Below the pieces are notes generated by a model. The model was not told the DNA's origin. It saw only the letters and a list, made by a program, of their open reading frames with translations, and searched no databases. From assembly GCA_949317995.1 (NCBI GenBank), contig OX439037.1:19828324-19892323 (forward strand): a DNA stretch of 64,000 bases, given 5' to 3'. Origin of the DNA: Acholoe squamosa. Taxonomy: Eukaryota > Annelida > Polychaeta > Phyllodocida > Polynoidae. Positions 47,792 through 58,799 of this stretch are shown here, piece after piece; the first letter of the stretch is position 1, and every line of letters begins with the position of its first letter. The position numbers were made by a program, and so were the translations under genes.

Positions 47792-47970
47792 GTCTGTTAC
47801 AGTCAGACATAATTGATACTTTTGTGCCAAGGAGAACTATTGATCTCACTTTAATTAGCGACTACTTGTGAACATTAAGCCATGTCTATTACAATTAGAC
47901 ATTATTTATATTTTTGTGCCAAGGAGAAATATTGATCTCATTTTAATTAGCGACTACAAACATTAAGCCA
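47792..47970 (+). repeat. Tandem duplication, ~92 bp period, two copies
   Basis: GTCTGTTACAGTCAGACAT (47792) and GTCTATTACAATTAGACAT (47884) begin two copies that share GTGCCAAGGAGAA, TTTAATTAGCGACTAC and CATTAAGCCAT. They lie just downstream of the stop of Myb-like gene 1, in its likely 3' untranslated region. Confidence 0.85.
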
Positions 47971-48780
47971 TTCATTTCTTACCGTTCAAGTCCATATATA
48001 TTCTTTTATTGCCAAATACTGCTATATAGATCGTACCTGCGATATAATGATTTTAAAGACTAAGTCAGTATTGGAGGAATCAGTATCATTTATTTATCTA
48101 TGAAAACAGTAGATGTTATTCAGTGGTATGGTGGTTTTCCACTTATTTTGTGTTTTACCTGCTATCAGTATATACCACACGCAGGCCCAGTCCCTACCAA
48201 CCGGTATGCGCCTTGATTATGTTAACCCTGAAGGGTCGCTGAAGCTGCATGTTAATATTTCCAGTAAATGACTTCTGTAACAGAGTCATTTCTTTTTAAT
48301 TTTTAAGGAGTACATGATACATGGCAAGTTTGCTTTTTATTTTAATTGCTGGCGACACAAAGCACATACAGGGAAAAGGAAGTGCTTTCATGTTCAGGAA
48401 GAGGACGCAATATAGCCTATGTATAATATCTCATTTATCCAAGAAACAAAGAAAGATGTAAACTCAAAGATTAACCTTTTAAATAAAAGTTGTTTGTTTA
48501 ATATTAATTGTTCAGTTATTTCCTCCTATTGATCATGATAATTTCTGGTAAATAAAGGAAAATTAAAAATAAAACAGATTCTTAAGGACACCATTTCAGG
48601 CTAATAGTATCATTTAAAAATAAATACATGCAGCCTAACATACATTTTACCTTGTCTTGTCTATCGAGTCGTTATGATTCTGATATGATCCCCAAGGGGG
48701 CCTATGTGTCGCTGTGAAGTTTGTGACGTCACAACCAGAGGTCGTGATGGTTAGGGACGTTCAAAGAAAAATCAATCCAA
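47971..48780. other. Spacer between the two Myb-like genes
   Basis: Non-coding. GTGACGTCAC at 48723-48732 is a perfect CRE/ATF-type palindrome about 50 bp before the proposed ATG of gene 2, a possible promoter element. Confidence 0.45.
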
Positions 48781-50715
48781 ATGCCTAAAAGGGGGGAAAA
48801 GGTGAGTTCTATTCATGTCCTAAAGGTGAAGTGAGAATTCAGGAACCGCACTACATTGGTAAAAATGAAATTAAAGGCTGGGAAAATGACTTAGATGTTG
48901 CACGCTCATAACGAGAAAAATGAACATCTCTTCATAACGATTTATCGTTCTAATTTTCTCGTTCGTGTACCGGTATACTTTAAAATTTACTACAGTTTCT
49001 CTCTCATTTCTCACATGCAGGGAGGTACAGCTAAGACAGGTACCAAAAAAAAAGAAACAACTGGTCCTCACACCCAAGGAACGAAATGGCAGGTCTGAAG
49101 CTTCCACCCTACCTTCTCTCCCCCCTCCCCCCACTCATCCCTCAAGGAAATGACACAGTTCATGTGAGCGACTCCTCAGTGAGTCAGAGAATGTGGCCCT
49201 CCAAGAAGATATACCTGTCAAAGAGGGGAGATGGTCTGATACAGAACTTGATGCCCTTCTTGATGCTATCAATGTAAATCGAGACGCCCTAAAGTACCAT
49301 TTTGATGGACCCGGGGGTGGTAAAGAGGTGAAGAGACAGGGGTGGCGAGTCGGAAGAACCAACCGTACAGTTAAGCAATGTGCTGGGAAGGTATCAGACT
49401 ACACTCAGTCAGTCAAGGCTAAAGTAAGTACTTTAATTGTAATCTAATGGTATTTTGTACTTTATACAATCAAATAGTCATAAAGACAATTCTATTCAGT
49501 TCTTTAATTTTTAAAGTAGAATTTATTTTCTTAACATGTCACTTAAAAGCTAATATTTATAACAACATACAATTTATAACCCAACTTTATGAACCTTTGA
49601 GATATGTCAAGATTTAAATTTTTTTGAAAGAATGAAAAAGAAAATTCACCCTGGTGTCTTGATTTACAGTACAACAGGTTAAGGCATGAGGTTGGGAAGA
49701 CCGGTTGGGGCTGCATAAGTAAGAAGCTCCATCTCTCAAACCGTCAACAAAAGGCACTGGATTTTCTTAAAGAGGATGCTGTTGCAGGTAGATAACATTG
49801 CACCTAGTTATAACCATAATGAATCTCCTTCACCTGAAGATGATAAACATGATGGCTTCTAATGTCTAATTTAGTCAAAGTAAGATCACATTAAACCAAG
49901 GTGAAGCATGGCTATCTAATTGAAAATTTTGATACAAGTCATTCATACTATTAAGAAAAAAATTAAAAAATATTATCTGGTTTATCGCTGACTCATGTAT
50001 ACCAGGAGTGGAGCCTATGGAGATAAGTGCTAAGGTGAGACCTACATGTACACCCTTTGAAGAGAACAAAAAGCTGCTGTGGAAGGAGGAGAGAGAGGAC
50101 AGGCCAGATTACTGCAAAATAAAAATGAAAAAGACATGGGTGCCACATAGACGAAAATCTGAAAAGAACAGCAGTCAGGCAAGGAAAGCCAAGTTGTAGT
50201 GAAAGAAGGACCACCAGGAGAAAATGATTAAAGAGAGACAGCTCGAGGAGGAAGAAAGAGAGGCCATGGAAGTAGCTGATAAAATGGCCAATGAGGAAGA
50301 ATAAGAATAACAGCTTATCAAAGACAAAAAAATAATACACCCACAAGGAGAATTTTCTGACAGTGTCGAGGAATCAAAAGCTAAGAGGGAAAAGAAAGAG
50401 CGCAAGAGGCAGAGAGCAGAAATAAGGGCAGCTAGAGAGGAGAGAAGGATGAAACGGCTGGAGAAAGGTATAAAAGAAAAACAACTCGAGGTGAAAGAGG
50501 AAAGAAATGACAGGGAGCATGGGGAGGAGAAAGGAGAAGTCGCTGAAATCCATAATCAGGACAAAGAGAGCTGGGAGAGAACAAATGAAGCTCAGAAAGA
50601 AGAAAAGGCAGAGCGAAAGAGGAAGAGAGCAGAAATAAGGGCTGCTAGACAGGAGAGAAGGATGAAAAGGCAGAGAGGAGATACTTTTGTGAAGGGTATT
50701 TTACAACAATACTGA
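48781..50715 (+). pseudogene. Harbinger Myb/SANT-like gene 2, four exons, broken
   Basis: Exons inferred: 48781-48801 (ATG CCT AAA, donor GTGAGT), 49021-49423, 49670-49787 and 50006-50715. A Myb/SANT-like domain spans exons 2-3: EGRWSDTELDALLDAI, then VKQCAGKVSDYTQSVKAK and TGWGCISKKLHLS. Exon 4 encodes a long Lys/Glu/Arg coiled coil with internally repeated KRAEIRAARQERRMKR. Stops at about 50198 and 50302-50309 and at least one frameshift in exon 2 show decay. AATAAA at 50763 fits a poly(A) signal after the TGA at 50713. It differs clearly from gene 1, so the element has two separate Myb-like genes. Confidence 0.7.
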
Positions 50716-51044
50716 GACATTTTCTGCTCCTAAAGTGGAATAAGGTTTCATTGTACACCTTGAATAAAAAAGAGAATTAAAAGTTAATATTGGTACTTTG
50801 TAGGTTATGTGTTCTTAAGTTTATCACATCATACGAAGTAAAATTTGTTTTTATACTAGTCAGTTGGTTGGTTCTAGCAGAACTTAATGTGACAGAACTT
50901 AACAAGTTGAACAGAATGGACTTTGTTCAGTCAGTACATAACATATCTTCATACAATATCACTGAAAGAAATGAATAGATGTATGAAACATCTTTACAAG
51001 TCCAACATTAATAAGGATGAATGAGACAAGGTGCTGTGAAAATA

Positions 51045-52843
51045 TTAGAAGGACTTGTTGACATAATCCTGGCGAAACCCTCGGATGCGCTCGCTCTCAG
51101 TTTCTTCAGTTCTGTTGGATCTTTGGTGGGGGAGCCCTGACAGGGATCCATGGGTCGGATGGATGTGTTGTAATCCTAACGCCGTGATCCAGGGCCACAT
51201 TATGTAGGAAAACATGAGATGATTATCTTGGCGCTCCGTTGAGGGCTGTGGCGGATGTACCCAGCAGAGGAGTCTAGGATACTGTGTCAAAAAAAAAAAT
51301 TACTCACAAAGGACGAAAATTTTAGTTATAAAGTATTGTTGTCGTAAAGATAAATAATAGTAACAAGGCCTTAAGAAAATGATATCCAAGAGGTTTCTAC
51401 ATGACAGTAGCGGAAGTAAGTTACTAAAGATTTTATAACATTAGATATTATTGGAAAAAAAAATTGCTACTCACCGCCACCTCTACTTCAATATCCCGAT
51501 CGACTGCTCCACCCAGACTCGCGTTTTGCGGTGCCACTTGTTGAAACTCTCCTCCTTTGTTCCTGGTTCAGTCGTCCTGTAGGGAGTGAAGAGATTGGGC
51601 TTCAGGCCGTATCTGGGAACAAAAAACAGACAATATAAAGTAATGAAGTACAGATAATAGGTGTCGGACTAGAAATTGAAAGAAAAAACAAACTTGTTAC
51701 TCATGGCAAAAATGACAAAAAGTACTACATTGAAAAAATTACAAAAAAATAGTTAAGGTACTTACCCACTGTCTCCAAGGAGAACAAACTTGCCCCATAC
51801 TTCCTCCTCGATCTCATCTCCGACAGGAGAGCACCTCAGTGCATAAGAGTCGTTAACAGATCCTGGCCACCTCGAATCCACATATATTATCCTCTTGTTG
51901 AAGTCTGAGATGATCTGTAAATAACAATTTGTTTTTGTTTTTAATAAATGTCTTTGTTGAAGAGTTTATTCCTTATTGATGTATTCTTTATGTCAAATTT
52001 CATTAAAAAAATGTTAAATTTCATGTCAAATTTCATTACATATAAAGGATATAAAAACTGAAGAAGCAGAACAAACAAAAAAGTATGAAGAAGTGCAAAA
52101 AAAATACTTACAGTCGTGTTGATAGAATGATACCCTTTTCGACAGACATAAGGGGCCTCATTCTGCTCAGGTGTCTTTATAGGAATGTGGGTGCCATCCA
52201 CAAAACCAAAGACGTACTACTTCTTCTGTTCCTGGTCGGAGCCCTTGGGTTTGTGGCGATAAACTTTCAGAGCGTTTTCCATCTTCTCTTCCAATGACTC
52301 AGGCCACTTTATAAACTCTTGTTCCTCTGTTTATAGAAGAACTCAGTGACATCCTTCACAGAGTGACACAGCAATGTACGGGAGACATGCTGAGTGTCCC
52401 CTGTGGTGCTATAGAAAGAACCCGTAGCATAATACCTGAGGACCAGGCATAGCTGAAAAAATAAAAAATAAAATATAAAAAATTTTGCTCATATTTTGTA
52501 TGGGACTTAGCCAAAGAAAAATTTTAACAACAATTGACAAATATTTCAGTATTATTCTTTCCATTTCTTAATTAATTTTTTATTAAAATGAATTATTGGG
52601 AATTTCTTTTTGTTTTTTATTCTTTATAACTTACCCTGTCCAAGTGGGACAGTCCCCTCCTCTCATGGTACCTTTGAACGCTCTGTGTTGGCTGTATTCA
52701 TCAACCAACCTCTTGATGACTGGTTTAGTGAGCCTGTAGCTGGCCTGAAACTCAGTCTCGTCGTAAATGGCAAAAGGAGACCTCCTTACTTGGATTTTTC
52801 TCTGCTTTCGACCTAGAGAATCTCTCTTTGGAGAAGGAGCCAT
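51045..52843 (-). pseudogene. Harbinger transposase, HARBI1-like, five exons, broken
   Basis: Exons on the minus strand: 52843-52635 (ATG start), 52452-52112, 51914-51766, 51612-51475 and 51281-51045, all with GT-AG borders. Exon 1 has the Harbinger N-terminal pattern ETEFQASYRLTKPVIKRLV. The first catalytic Asp is in FGFVDGTHIPI (exon 2). RWPGSVNDS follows in exon 3, the second Asp is in LLGDSG at the exon 3/4 border, and the Glu is in TRVWVEQSIGILK (exon 4). Exon 5 keeps LHNVALDHGV. Lesions: a frameshift and a TAG in exon 2, a TAG after GILK, and frameshifts in exon 5. All three catalytic residues survive. In the family it cuts and pastes the transposon with help from the Myb-like partner. 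Confidence 0.92.
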
Positions 52844-53054
52844 ATTTGATTTTCCCTCGCTAAGACAGGAAGTGACCCAGAGAAGGAAAATTACTCTGGT
52901 CTCCCCCTCTTCGTTCGGTAAAAAATGTCAGAACGTTAGGTTATAACGAGAATTTCTGGTTGGAAAATCAGAGCGACTATTTATATTGTGTAACGCACCT
53001 CGCTCCCTACGAGAGTCGTAATGTAACGAGACCTGTTTGTGTAACACCCCCCAG

Positions 53055-53863
53055 ATATGGGTACCCAGGTTCTGTGCGACCTGCATGATTAACATTGGTA
53101 CTGATTGTTGTTTCCCTGTAGTACAAATGCTCCCTTCATGGTACCAAATGATAAAAAGTTAAATATGGAAAGAATAAGGGTGCTCCCTATTGTGGTCCTC
53201 CCTAATGACTTATTCTGAACATTGTTTGTCCAGTTTCCCAATTAAAAATTTGCCTTTCCTTACTAAAACGGCCATTTGATGATCAGAAGCAGCACATCAT
53301 GTATTTTGATTCTTTATCCCTGTTCATATGGTTGAGAGTATAATCACCACCCTGTTTAACTTCTTAGTACCTTTTCACTTACCTCATAAACACGGGAAAA
53401 TGTAGGCACAACCAAATAATACAAGAGGGTATTTCTGCTGTAACTTATCAGAATATTTTCTGTAGGTCTTCTTACACATTTGGACAATCACAGACCCTGA
53501 ACAATGGGCATGAGTTTCTTTTACAGCACAAACTATCAAGTCATCATGCCCAAAACTAATATTTTCCATGTAAGTTGACAGAAATTGTAATATTCTTAGT
53601 TCAGGTATGCCTATCTGATTTGAGTACTTGAGTTAACCAATATAATATCCAATGAACTCATTAAACCATATCTGTTTCAATTACAATGAAGAGGTCTTAG
53701 GGATCATTTTGGTATATGGATCATCAAAATATGACAAGAAGATGTGGGTGAAAGTTCCCTGACAATGTATGATGTTATGCCATGTGTAACAGTGGTGGGG
53801 GCCACCTGGAGGCCATAAATAACACTAAATCCCCGTAATGGTACGTTTTCCCACGTTTTGTCA
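53055..53863. other. No gene recognised
   Basis: Right flank of the Harbinger element. The 61-codon minus frame at 53384-53569 has no domain. Confidence 0.4.
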
Positions 53864-53955
53864 CAAATGACATCATCAATCACTGACGTGTTAACTCAGC
53901 CATCCACATCTCCCGATCAGGCCTGTCTAATCCCTCACCCACTCACCTACCAAGG
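53864..53955 (+). repeat. Local repeat shared with 55706-55810
   Basis: Both copies share AAATGACATCATCARTCACT, GTTAAC followed by AGCC/AGATG, ATCTCC and a CCCTCAMCCACTCAC run, in the same order and strand. Confidence 0.65.
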
Positions 53956-54021
53956 GAGCTGCAACTTCCTCTTCATTATCCAGTGTGTATGCTTCAGTAG
54001 AGAAATTGGAGATGAAACACA

Positions 54022-54199
54022 AAATTTCATAGATATCTACACACACAATTTTAAAAATAAACACCTAGATTTCTAAACACTTGAGCAAAGTACGTTTTTT
54101 GGCTAAACATGTTTCGGAAGTTATATTAATGTGTTTACAAAAACGTTAGGAGAATATGTTTAGAATTGTGTTTAGGATGTAAACGCCATTTTGCAGTGT
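54022..54199 (+). mobile_element. Right-end relic of the 17615-18515 family
   Basis: Matches about 18340-18517 through TTCATAGATATCTA, TTTCTAAACACTTGAGC, TTTGGCTAAACATGTTT and ATATGTTTAGAATTGTGTTT, and ends TTTTGCAGTGTA. The left part is missing. Confidence 0.8.
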
Positions 54200-54765
54200 A
54201 CCACATTCCACATTTATATCAATCATTGATTTTAGGTCATCAACTGATCTGTAATATTCATGATGCAAAACAAAACGATAAAAGTTAAATATTATTACAG
54301 TGTTTTGAAATACCTTCAAGGCCCATCGGTTGAAGCTGCAACAAGACAAGGAATATGAAGATTTTTGTGAAACTTGTCAGAATGTGGTTATTAAATCTCA
54401 TTCTGTTTTGGGAGCTTTATCAATGCTGATTCCGAGGAAGCCTAAGTCCTTACCTGTATGCATTACAGCTCCCCTCACACCAAAATGAATGGCACTGGAT
54501 TTGAGGTATATTTTTTTCTATCTGAGATATACCGTAGAGAAGGGTATTCCAATATTTATTACAACTTTAACCAGACCCACATTGTTTAAAAATGAGATCT
54601 CAATGAGCAGTCTATTGATGTTCTGAACAAAATGGGATTTGCAATATAAAGCTCATGTACGTATTCATACTTTAAACATCAGTAGGTAAGCCAACTTAAC
54701 TTGAAGGAATCCCATAGGGCACAGCTGAGCTTTGAATTGGACCAACCTAGTACTAATCTAATATA
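54200..54765. other. No gene recognised
   Basis: No repeat or coding signal recognised. Confidence 0.35.
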
Positions 54766-54875
54766 GAATTTACTCCCTTATAAGGTACACCCATACCCTT
54801 AGCTACTTCTATAAGGTGCACAAGGTGTCCATCCGTGCATATTATAAGCCACACCTTATATGCAAGGATTTACGG
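54766..54875. mobile_element. ~110 bp pogo-like MITE
   Basis: GAATTTACTCCCTTATAAGG at the left and the complement of CCGTAAATCCTTGCATATAA at the right, flanked by TA. Shares end style with the 547 bp element at 37855. Confidence 0.6.
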
Positions 54876-55269
54876 TAGTATACTAATACCAACGGAGACC
54901 CTTGTCCAATAGAATCTGATTTGTGATGTTACTAACAGGGAATGTTCATTGCTTAGAAATAAGACTCACTGGTAAATCTTGGGGGCATGTACACTATCTG
55001 CTACATTAAACTGTGCGCCAGGATCTGACACACTGATCTGGCCAGGCTTAACCTGCCTGATGGCCCTAATGCCAGGCAGTATACCAGAGTAGGGAGCATG
55101 TTGGAAATTCATGCCTGCTCCTATAGGCCCTTTGATAGGTATTCATGCTTGATTATACCAGGCACCTTGGGTTGGCAATCCAAAAGTAATGTATCACAGC
55201 TTTGTTTGAAACTAACACAAAATTGGTTGTGCCACGTCTGGACAAGTAGCTAGTAGTGGGGAATGTCGT
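54876..55269. other. No gene recognised
   Basis: Spacer before the second duplication. Confidence 0.35.
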
Positions 55270-55860
55270 CTTCATCCTTCAGCTCAATAAATTAAGAGGA
55301 ATGACATAGAAGTAACCTAAAATTGCCTTGATTTATAGAATTGCGAAGCCTATAATTAGTAACTTCAAATCATGTCAACTGTACAACTTTACTGCAAAGC
55401 ACCCTCCAGAGATGAGAGTATTGGGGATTATGCCTTCTTCCTTTTTCTGCCAGGCATTTTTAAGAAATCAGGGTATTCAGGCCATTGGTCATATGCAGCT
55501 ACTGACACTGCTCTGTAATTATCTCTTTTCCCATTGGCCATTTTTGCAAGTAGTGCCTGCCCAGTCCAGCTCTTTCCCCTTATCCAACCAAATCATCCAC
55601 TCTCAATGATAGAGTATCTGTGGGACAGACATGTTAGCTCTTTGCATCTTTGTTCCGTTGGTTGATAATCAGTGCACTGCCCTCCTGCCTAGTCCTTTCT
55701 CACCCATTTGATAAATGACATCATCAGTCACTCACATGTTAACGCAGATGACCTATGCCTCTATCCATCTCCTAATACGGCCAACCTACTCCCTCAACCA
55801 CTCACTCACAGAGGGATCCACACATCTTCAGTCATGTCTCCCCTAGTGGTGCACCAACCT
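55270..55860 (-). repeat. Second duplication, inverted segment (pairs with 39820-40410)
   Basis: Inverted relative to its partner, while the segments on either side pair directly. The 93-codon frame at 55328-55609 is read through this repeat; its partner copy does not keep it open, so it is not called. Confidence 0.85.
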
Positions 55861-55889
55861 ATTTGGGTCAACTTGTTTAAAACAAAACT

Positions 55890-56165
55890 TGGCAATTGGC
55901 ATGAACTAACAGATAATGCCATTGCATTCAAAATACCCTATTTGAACACGAACACAATGGTTCAAAAAGGCATTGTGCTCTATTCCAAACGTTATGGTAA
56001 CAGAAGACGGTTGCTCACTTGTGAGAAGTGAAAGAAAACCCAGCATGTCCCTTTTGTTGATGCTCAGGCCATGATTTGGTCATTACTCACGCTGCTAAGA
56101 AAAGCAGTCAGCCCAAAACTGATTATCATATAATGTCTCTCTCCATATTAGGCTGTCCTATTGCA
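55890..56165 (+). repeat. Second duplication, direct segment (pairs with 41320-41590)
   Basis: Direct copy. It ends just before the DIRS element, which together with a flanking inverted-repeat element separates it from the next shared segment at 63110. Confidence 0.75.
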
Positions 56166-56266
56166 CCCAAATGCTGCCCAAATGCTGCAACCCGAAGTGT
56201 TCAAACGTCGCTTAATTTTGAAATTATTCGAGACTTACCTGTAAGTTGAGGTATAATTAAGATTAT

Positions 56267-56294
56267 ACCGAGGGAACCTAGCGGTTCCCTCGGT
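56267..56294. repeat. 28 bp palindrome at the DIRS 3' end
   Basis: ACCGAGGGAACC, loop TAGC, GGTTCCCTCGGT. A similar TTCCCTGAAGCAGGGAA hairpin lies near the other end at about 61260. These may be part of the terminal and internal complementary sequences DIRS elements use in replication. Confidence 0.8.
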
Positions 56295-56450
56295 AACCTA
56301 AGCATTTCCGGAAACTTACGAGAGTTTCAGAGCAATTGAATCCCCCAACAGAAAAACCCAAACACAATCTTTTTAGTATCAAATCTATATTTAACACAAG
56401 GTGTAGCTTGAAAGAAGTGGTATAAGTAGTTTCTCAGTCTCTAGAAACAG

Positions 56451-57390
56451 TCACTGTTCGAGGAGCGCATTTCCCCCTACCACGTCCTCGATTGGTTTGT
56501 GGTAGTACTTTTCGAAAGACTCCACCTGCCTCCAACCCGCTCTCCTCATGAGGGTGTTGAGGTTTCCTCCCACCTTAAGGATGCCTGAGGCAGAGGCCCC
56601 TCTGGTGGAGTGTAGCTTGTATTGGTTGACATCAATACCAGCCTTTTTAAGCACGACCATGACCCAACGGCTGAGTGTATCGCAGGAGATACCGCGGTGG
56701 GGTGAGACCAAGCTGACCAAGAGGTTTTTCTCGCTCTTCCTTTTGTTTTGGGTGCATTTCAGGTAATCTTTTAGGCACCAGACAACGCACACCCTAGGGT
56801 TCTGGTCAAAGTTCCTCAGGACTATCGTGTTGAGGGGGTCCCCCAACCTGTTAGACTTTAGGAGCCTTGTCATCTTGAATACCACCTTGTCTCCTATTTT
56901 CAGACTATGGATGGAAAGGTTGACGATGGTCTGGCCTCTTTGTGATGTGACTAAGAGGAGCAAAGTGGCCTGAGTGCGGTGGTGCCATTGTCCCAGGTCT
57001 GTAGGAGGTCTAGAACCCTCCTCACATCCCAGAACTCCTGGTATCTAGGGGCTGGTGGATTCATCTCATAAGCCCCCTTCAGAAGCAGCTTTACGTAGGG
57101 GTGCTGGCCCAATGATTGGCCTTGGAAGTTTCCCAGAATGGTTGATAGCGCACAACGAGCAGTGTTTAGCGCGGTGTAGCCGTTTTTGTCTTTGGCCACT
57201 TTCGCCAGGAGCTTGCACACTCGTTGGATCGACGGTTGGAGGATTTGTGTGTCAGTGTCTGCACAGAAGGCGTACCACTTACGAAGGTATGTGTTGTACG
57301 TCTTCCGTGTGGCGGGCCTACGGGCTTGTGTGATATGTTCGATGGTGTGGCCATCAAATCCCTGGCGAGACAGTTCTGCTCTTAGAATGT
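56451..57390 (-). pseudogene. DIRS tyrosine recombinase, broken
   Basis: This enzyme joins the circular DIRS DNA copy into the genome. The N-terminal part (57390-56951, reading ARRPATRKTYNTYLRKWYAF and LLQTWDNG) resembles the SAM-like DNA-binding region. After a frameshift near 56965 the catalytic part (56963-56451, 170 codons) keeps the expected residues: Arg in SQRGQTI (residue 9), HSTRGASASG (His118, Arg121) and the Tyr in FEKYYHK (153 or 154). It ends VVGGNALLEQ. The core is intact, but the join between the halves is broken. Confidence 0.92.
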
Positions 57391-58790
57391 CCGAAATGCC
57401 AAGAGCGGGGTCACCGACAGTCGCTCTTTGTTGGCCGGCTTCCCCGGATGACAGAGGTTGCCCTTGGCCTTCCTAAACCTGAGCATTCGCCACCCGGACC
57501 GCTGTAGTCCACCGTACCAGGGCTGTCCCGGCCAGTCTGGTGTTATCAGGATGGCTCTCACCCGCTCCAGCCGGATCCGCTGTATCACGGGCCCCAAGAG
57601 GCTGAAAGGAGGAAAAATGTACATATAGTTATTCCTCCAAGTTATTGACATAGCATCAATTTCCCAGGCGCCTGGTTGAGGCCCCCAGGAGACGAAAGTT
57701 TCTAACTTTTTGTTTGCTCGAGAAGCGAAGAGATCTATTTCAGGCTTGCTAAAGATATTACACACCTTTTTGAAAATCTTTTCACTTAGTTCCCACTCTA
57801 GGTCGTGCGAGAAGTGTCTAGATAGGTAGTCAGCCAGGATGTTGTCCTTCCCCGGGATGTGGTTTATTGTTAGCCAAATGTCCCGCTCTTCACACCATTC
57901 CCAAATTTCTTTGGCTATCTTATTGCATGGTTCAGACTTAACCCCACCCATTTTTTTCTGACATAAGCCAGTGATGTAGTGTTGTCAGTTCTGATTTTCA
58001 CATTGACCCCGTTCTCTGTGACCAGTGCGTCGAGGCCTAATTTTATGGCTGTTATCTCATGAATGTTACTGTGGAGGTCTACCTCCTCCTCCTTCCAAAT
58101 ACCTTTGGTGGAAGTGGCGCCCCTGTGGGTGCCCCACCCTGTACCAGAGGCATCTGTTATGATTTCAAAGTCTGCCCCCTCATTTCGAATGCACTTGGAA
58201 GCTGTGGGGAGGTGTTCCAGACACCAACTGATATCCTCTAAACCTTCCTCACCAATAACCATGGGTGAATCGAAGTTGCCCTTGTGCCTTTCAAGGGCAA
58301 GGTTCTTTTCTCTTTCTAGACCCTTTATATGTGCCGGGCCATATTGGACACCCGGCAAGAGAGAAGTCATGAGGCCCACAATCCCCGCTATGTCCCTGAT
58401 CGTGTAGGGGTCATCAGTATTGGCTAGGTTCCAGATAGCCATGTTGAATTTTTCAACCTTCTCTTTAGTGGGCCGGACTGTCATAGTGACAGAGTCTAGG
58501 TGGAACCCTAGGAAAATTAGACTTTGCGTAGGCGCAAAAACTGACTTTTCTGTATGCAGTACGAACCCCAACCTATCTAGTTCTTGGGCTAGTTTGTCGG
58601 TCGTCTCCCTGCATCGTGCCTTTGTTTTCCCCAGTACGAAAGAATCATCTATGTACTGGAAACACTCATGTCCCATCTCCCTGAGATTGGAGAACACTGG
58701 GGTAAGAATCTTAGTGAATATGTGAGGGGCACAAGCTAGCCCATTGGGCTTCTTTCCGGCTGCTGCAGCGGGTGGGGCCAGGGGCCGAGG
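57385..58790 (-). pseudogene. DIRS reverse transcriptase/RNase H, truncated and broken
   Basis: The recognisable sequence begins at PNGLACAPHIFTKIL (about 58750), so the N-terminal half of the reverse transcriptase is missing. The active-site box YIDDSFVLG follows, then the connection and RNase H (ITDASGTGWGTH, about residue 218 of the first frame). A frameshift in the A/T run near 57950 breaks AYVRKK from MGGVKSEPCNKIAKEIW, which continues through HIPGKDNILADYLSR and DLFASRANKK to 57385. The leading residues before PNGLACAP are Pro/Ala-rich and out of family. No true start codon is left. Confidence 0.92.
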
Positions 58791-58799
58791 GTTGCGCGG

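Larger units (their letters stand above)
43751..53054. mobile_element. Harbinger (PIF) DNA transposon, ~9.3 kb, decayed
   Basis: Ends are inverted: CTGGGGGGCGTTACACAAAT at 43751-43770 and TTTGTGTAACACCCCCCAG at 53036-53054. Each end has a second inner copy of the same motif: CGTTACACAA at 43836-43845 and its complement TTGTGTAACG at 52986-52995. Between them lie two Myb/SANT-like genes on plus and a Harbinger DDE transposase on minus, tail to tail. The 3 bp target duplication expected for Harbinger is not clear (ACT or GAA on the left, ATA on the right), so the exact boundary may be off by a few bases. The coding regions carry stops and frameshifts, so the copy is dead. Later insertions add about 0.87 kb. 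Confidence 0.85.

Noticed and set aside
49993-50405. Two hydrophobic minus-strand frames that look like membrane proteins
   Set aside because: They are the antisense of the Lys/Glu coiled coil of Myb-like gene 2; complementing AAG/GAG-rich codons yields Leu/Phe/Ser.
58063-58725. Plus-strand frames over the DIRS reverse transcriptase
   Set aside because: Antisense to a confident RNase H/reverse-transcriptase reading.
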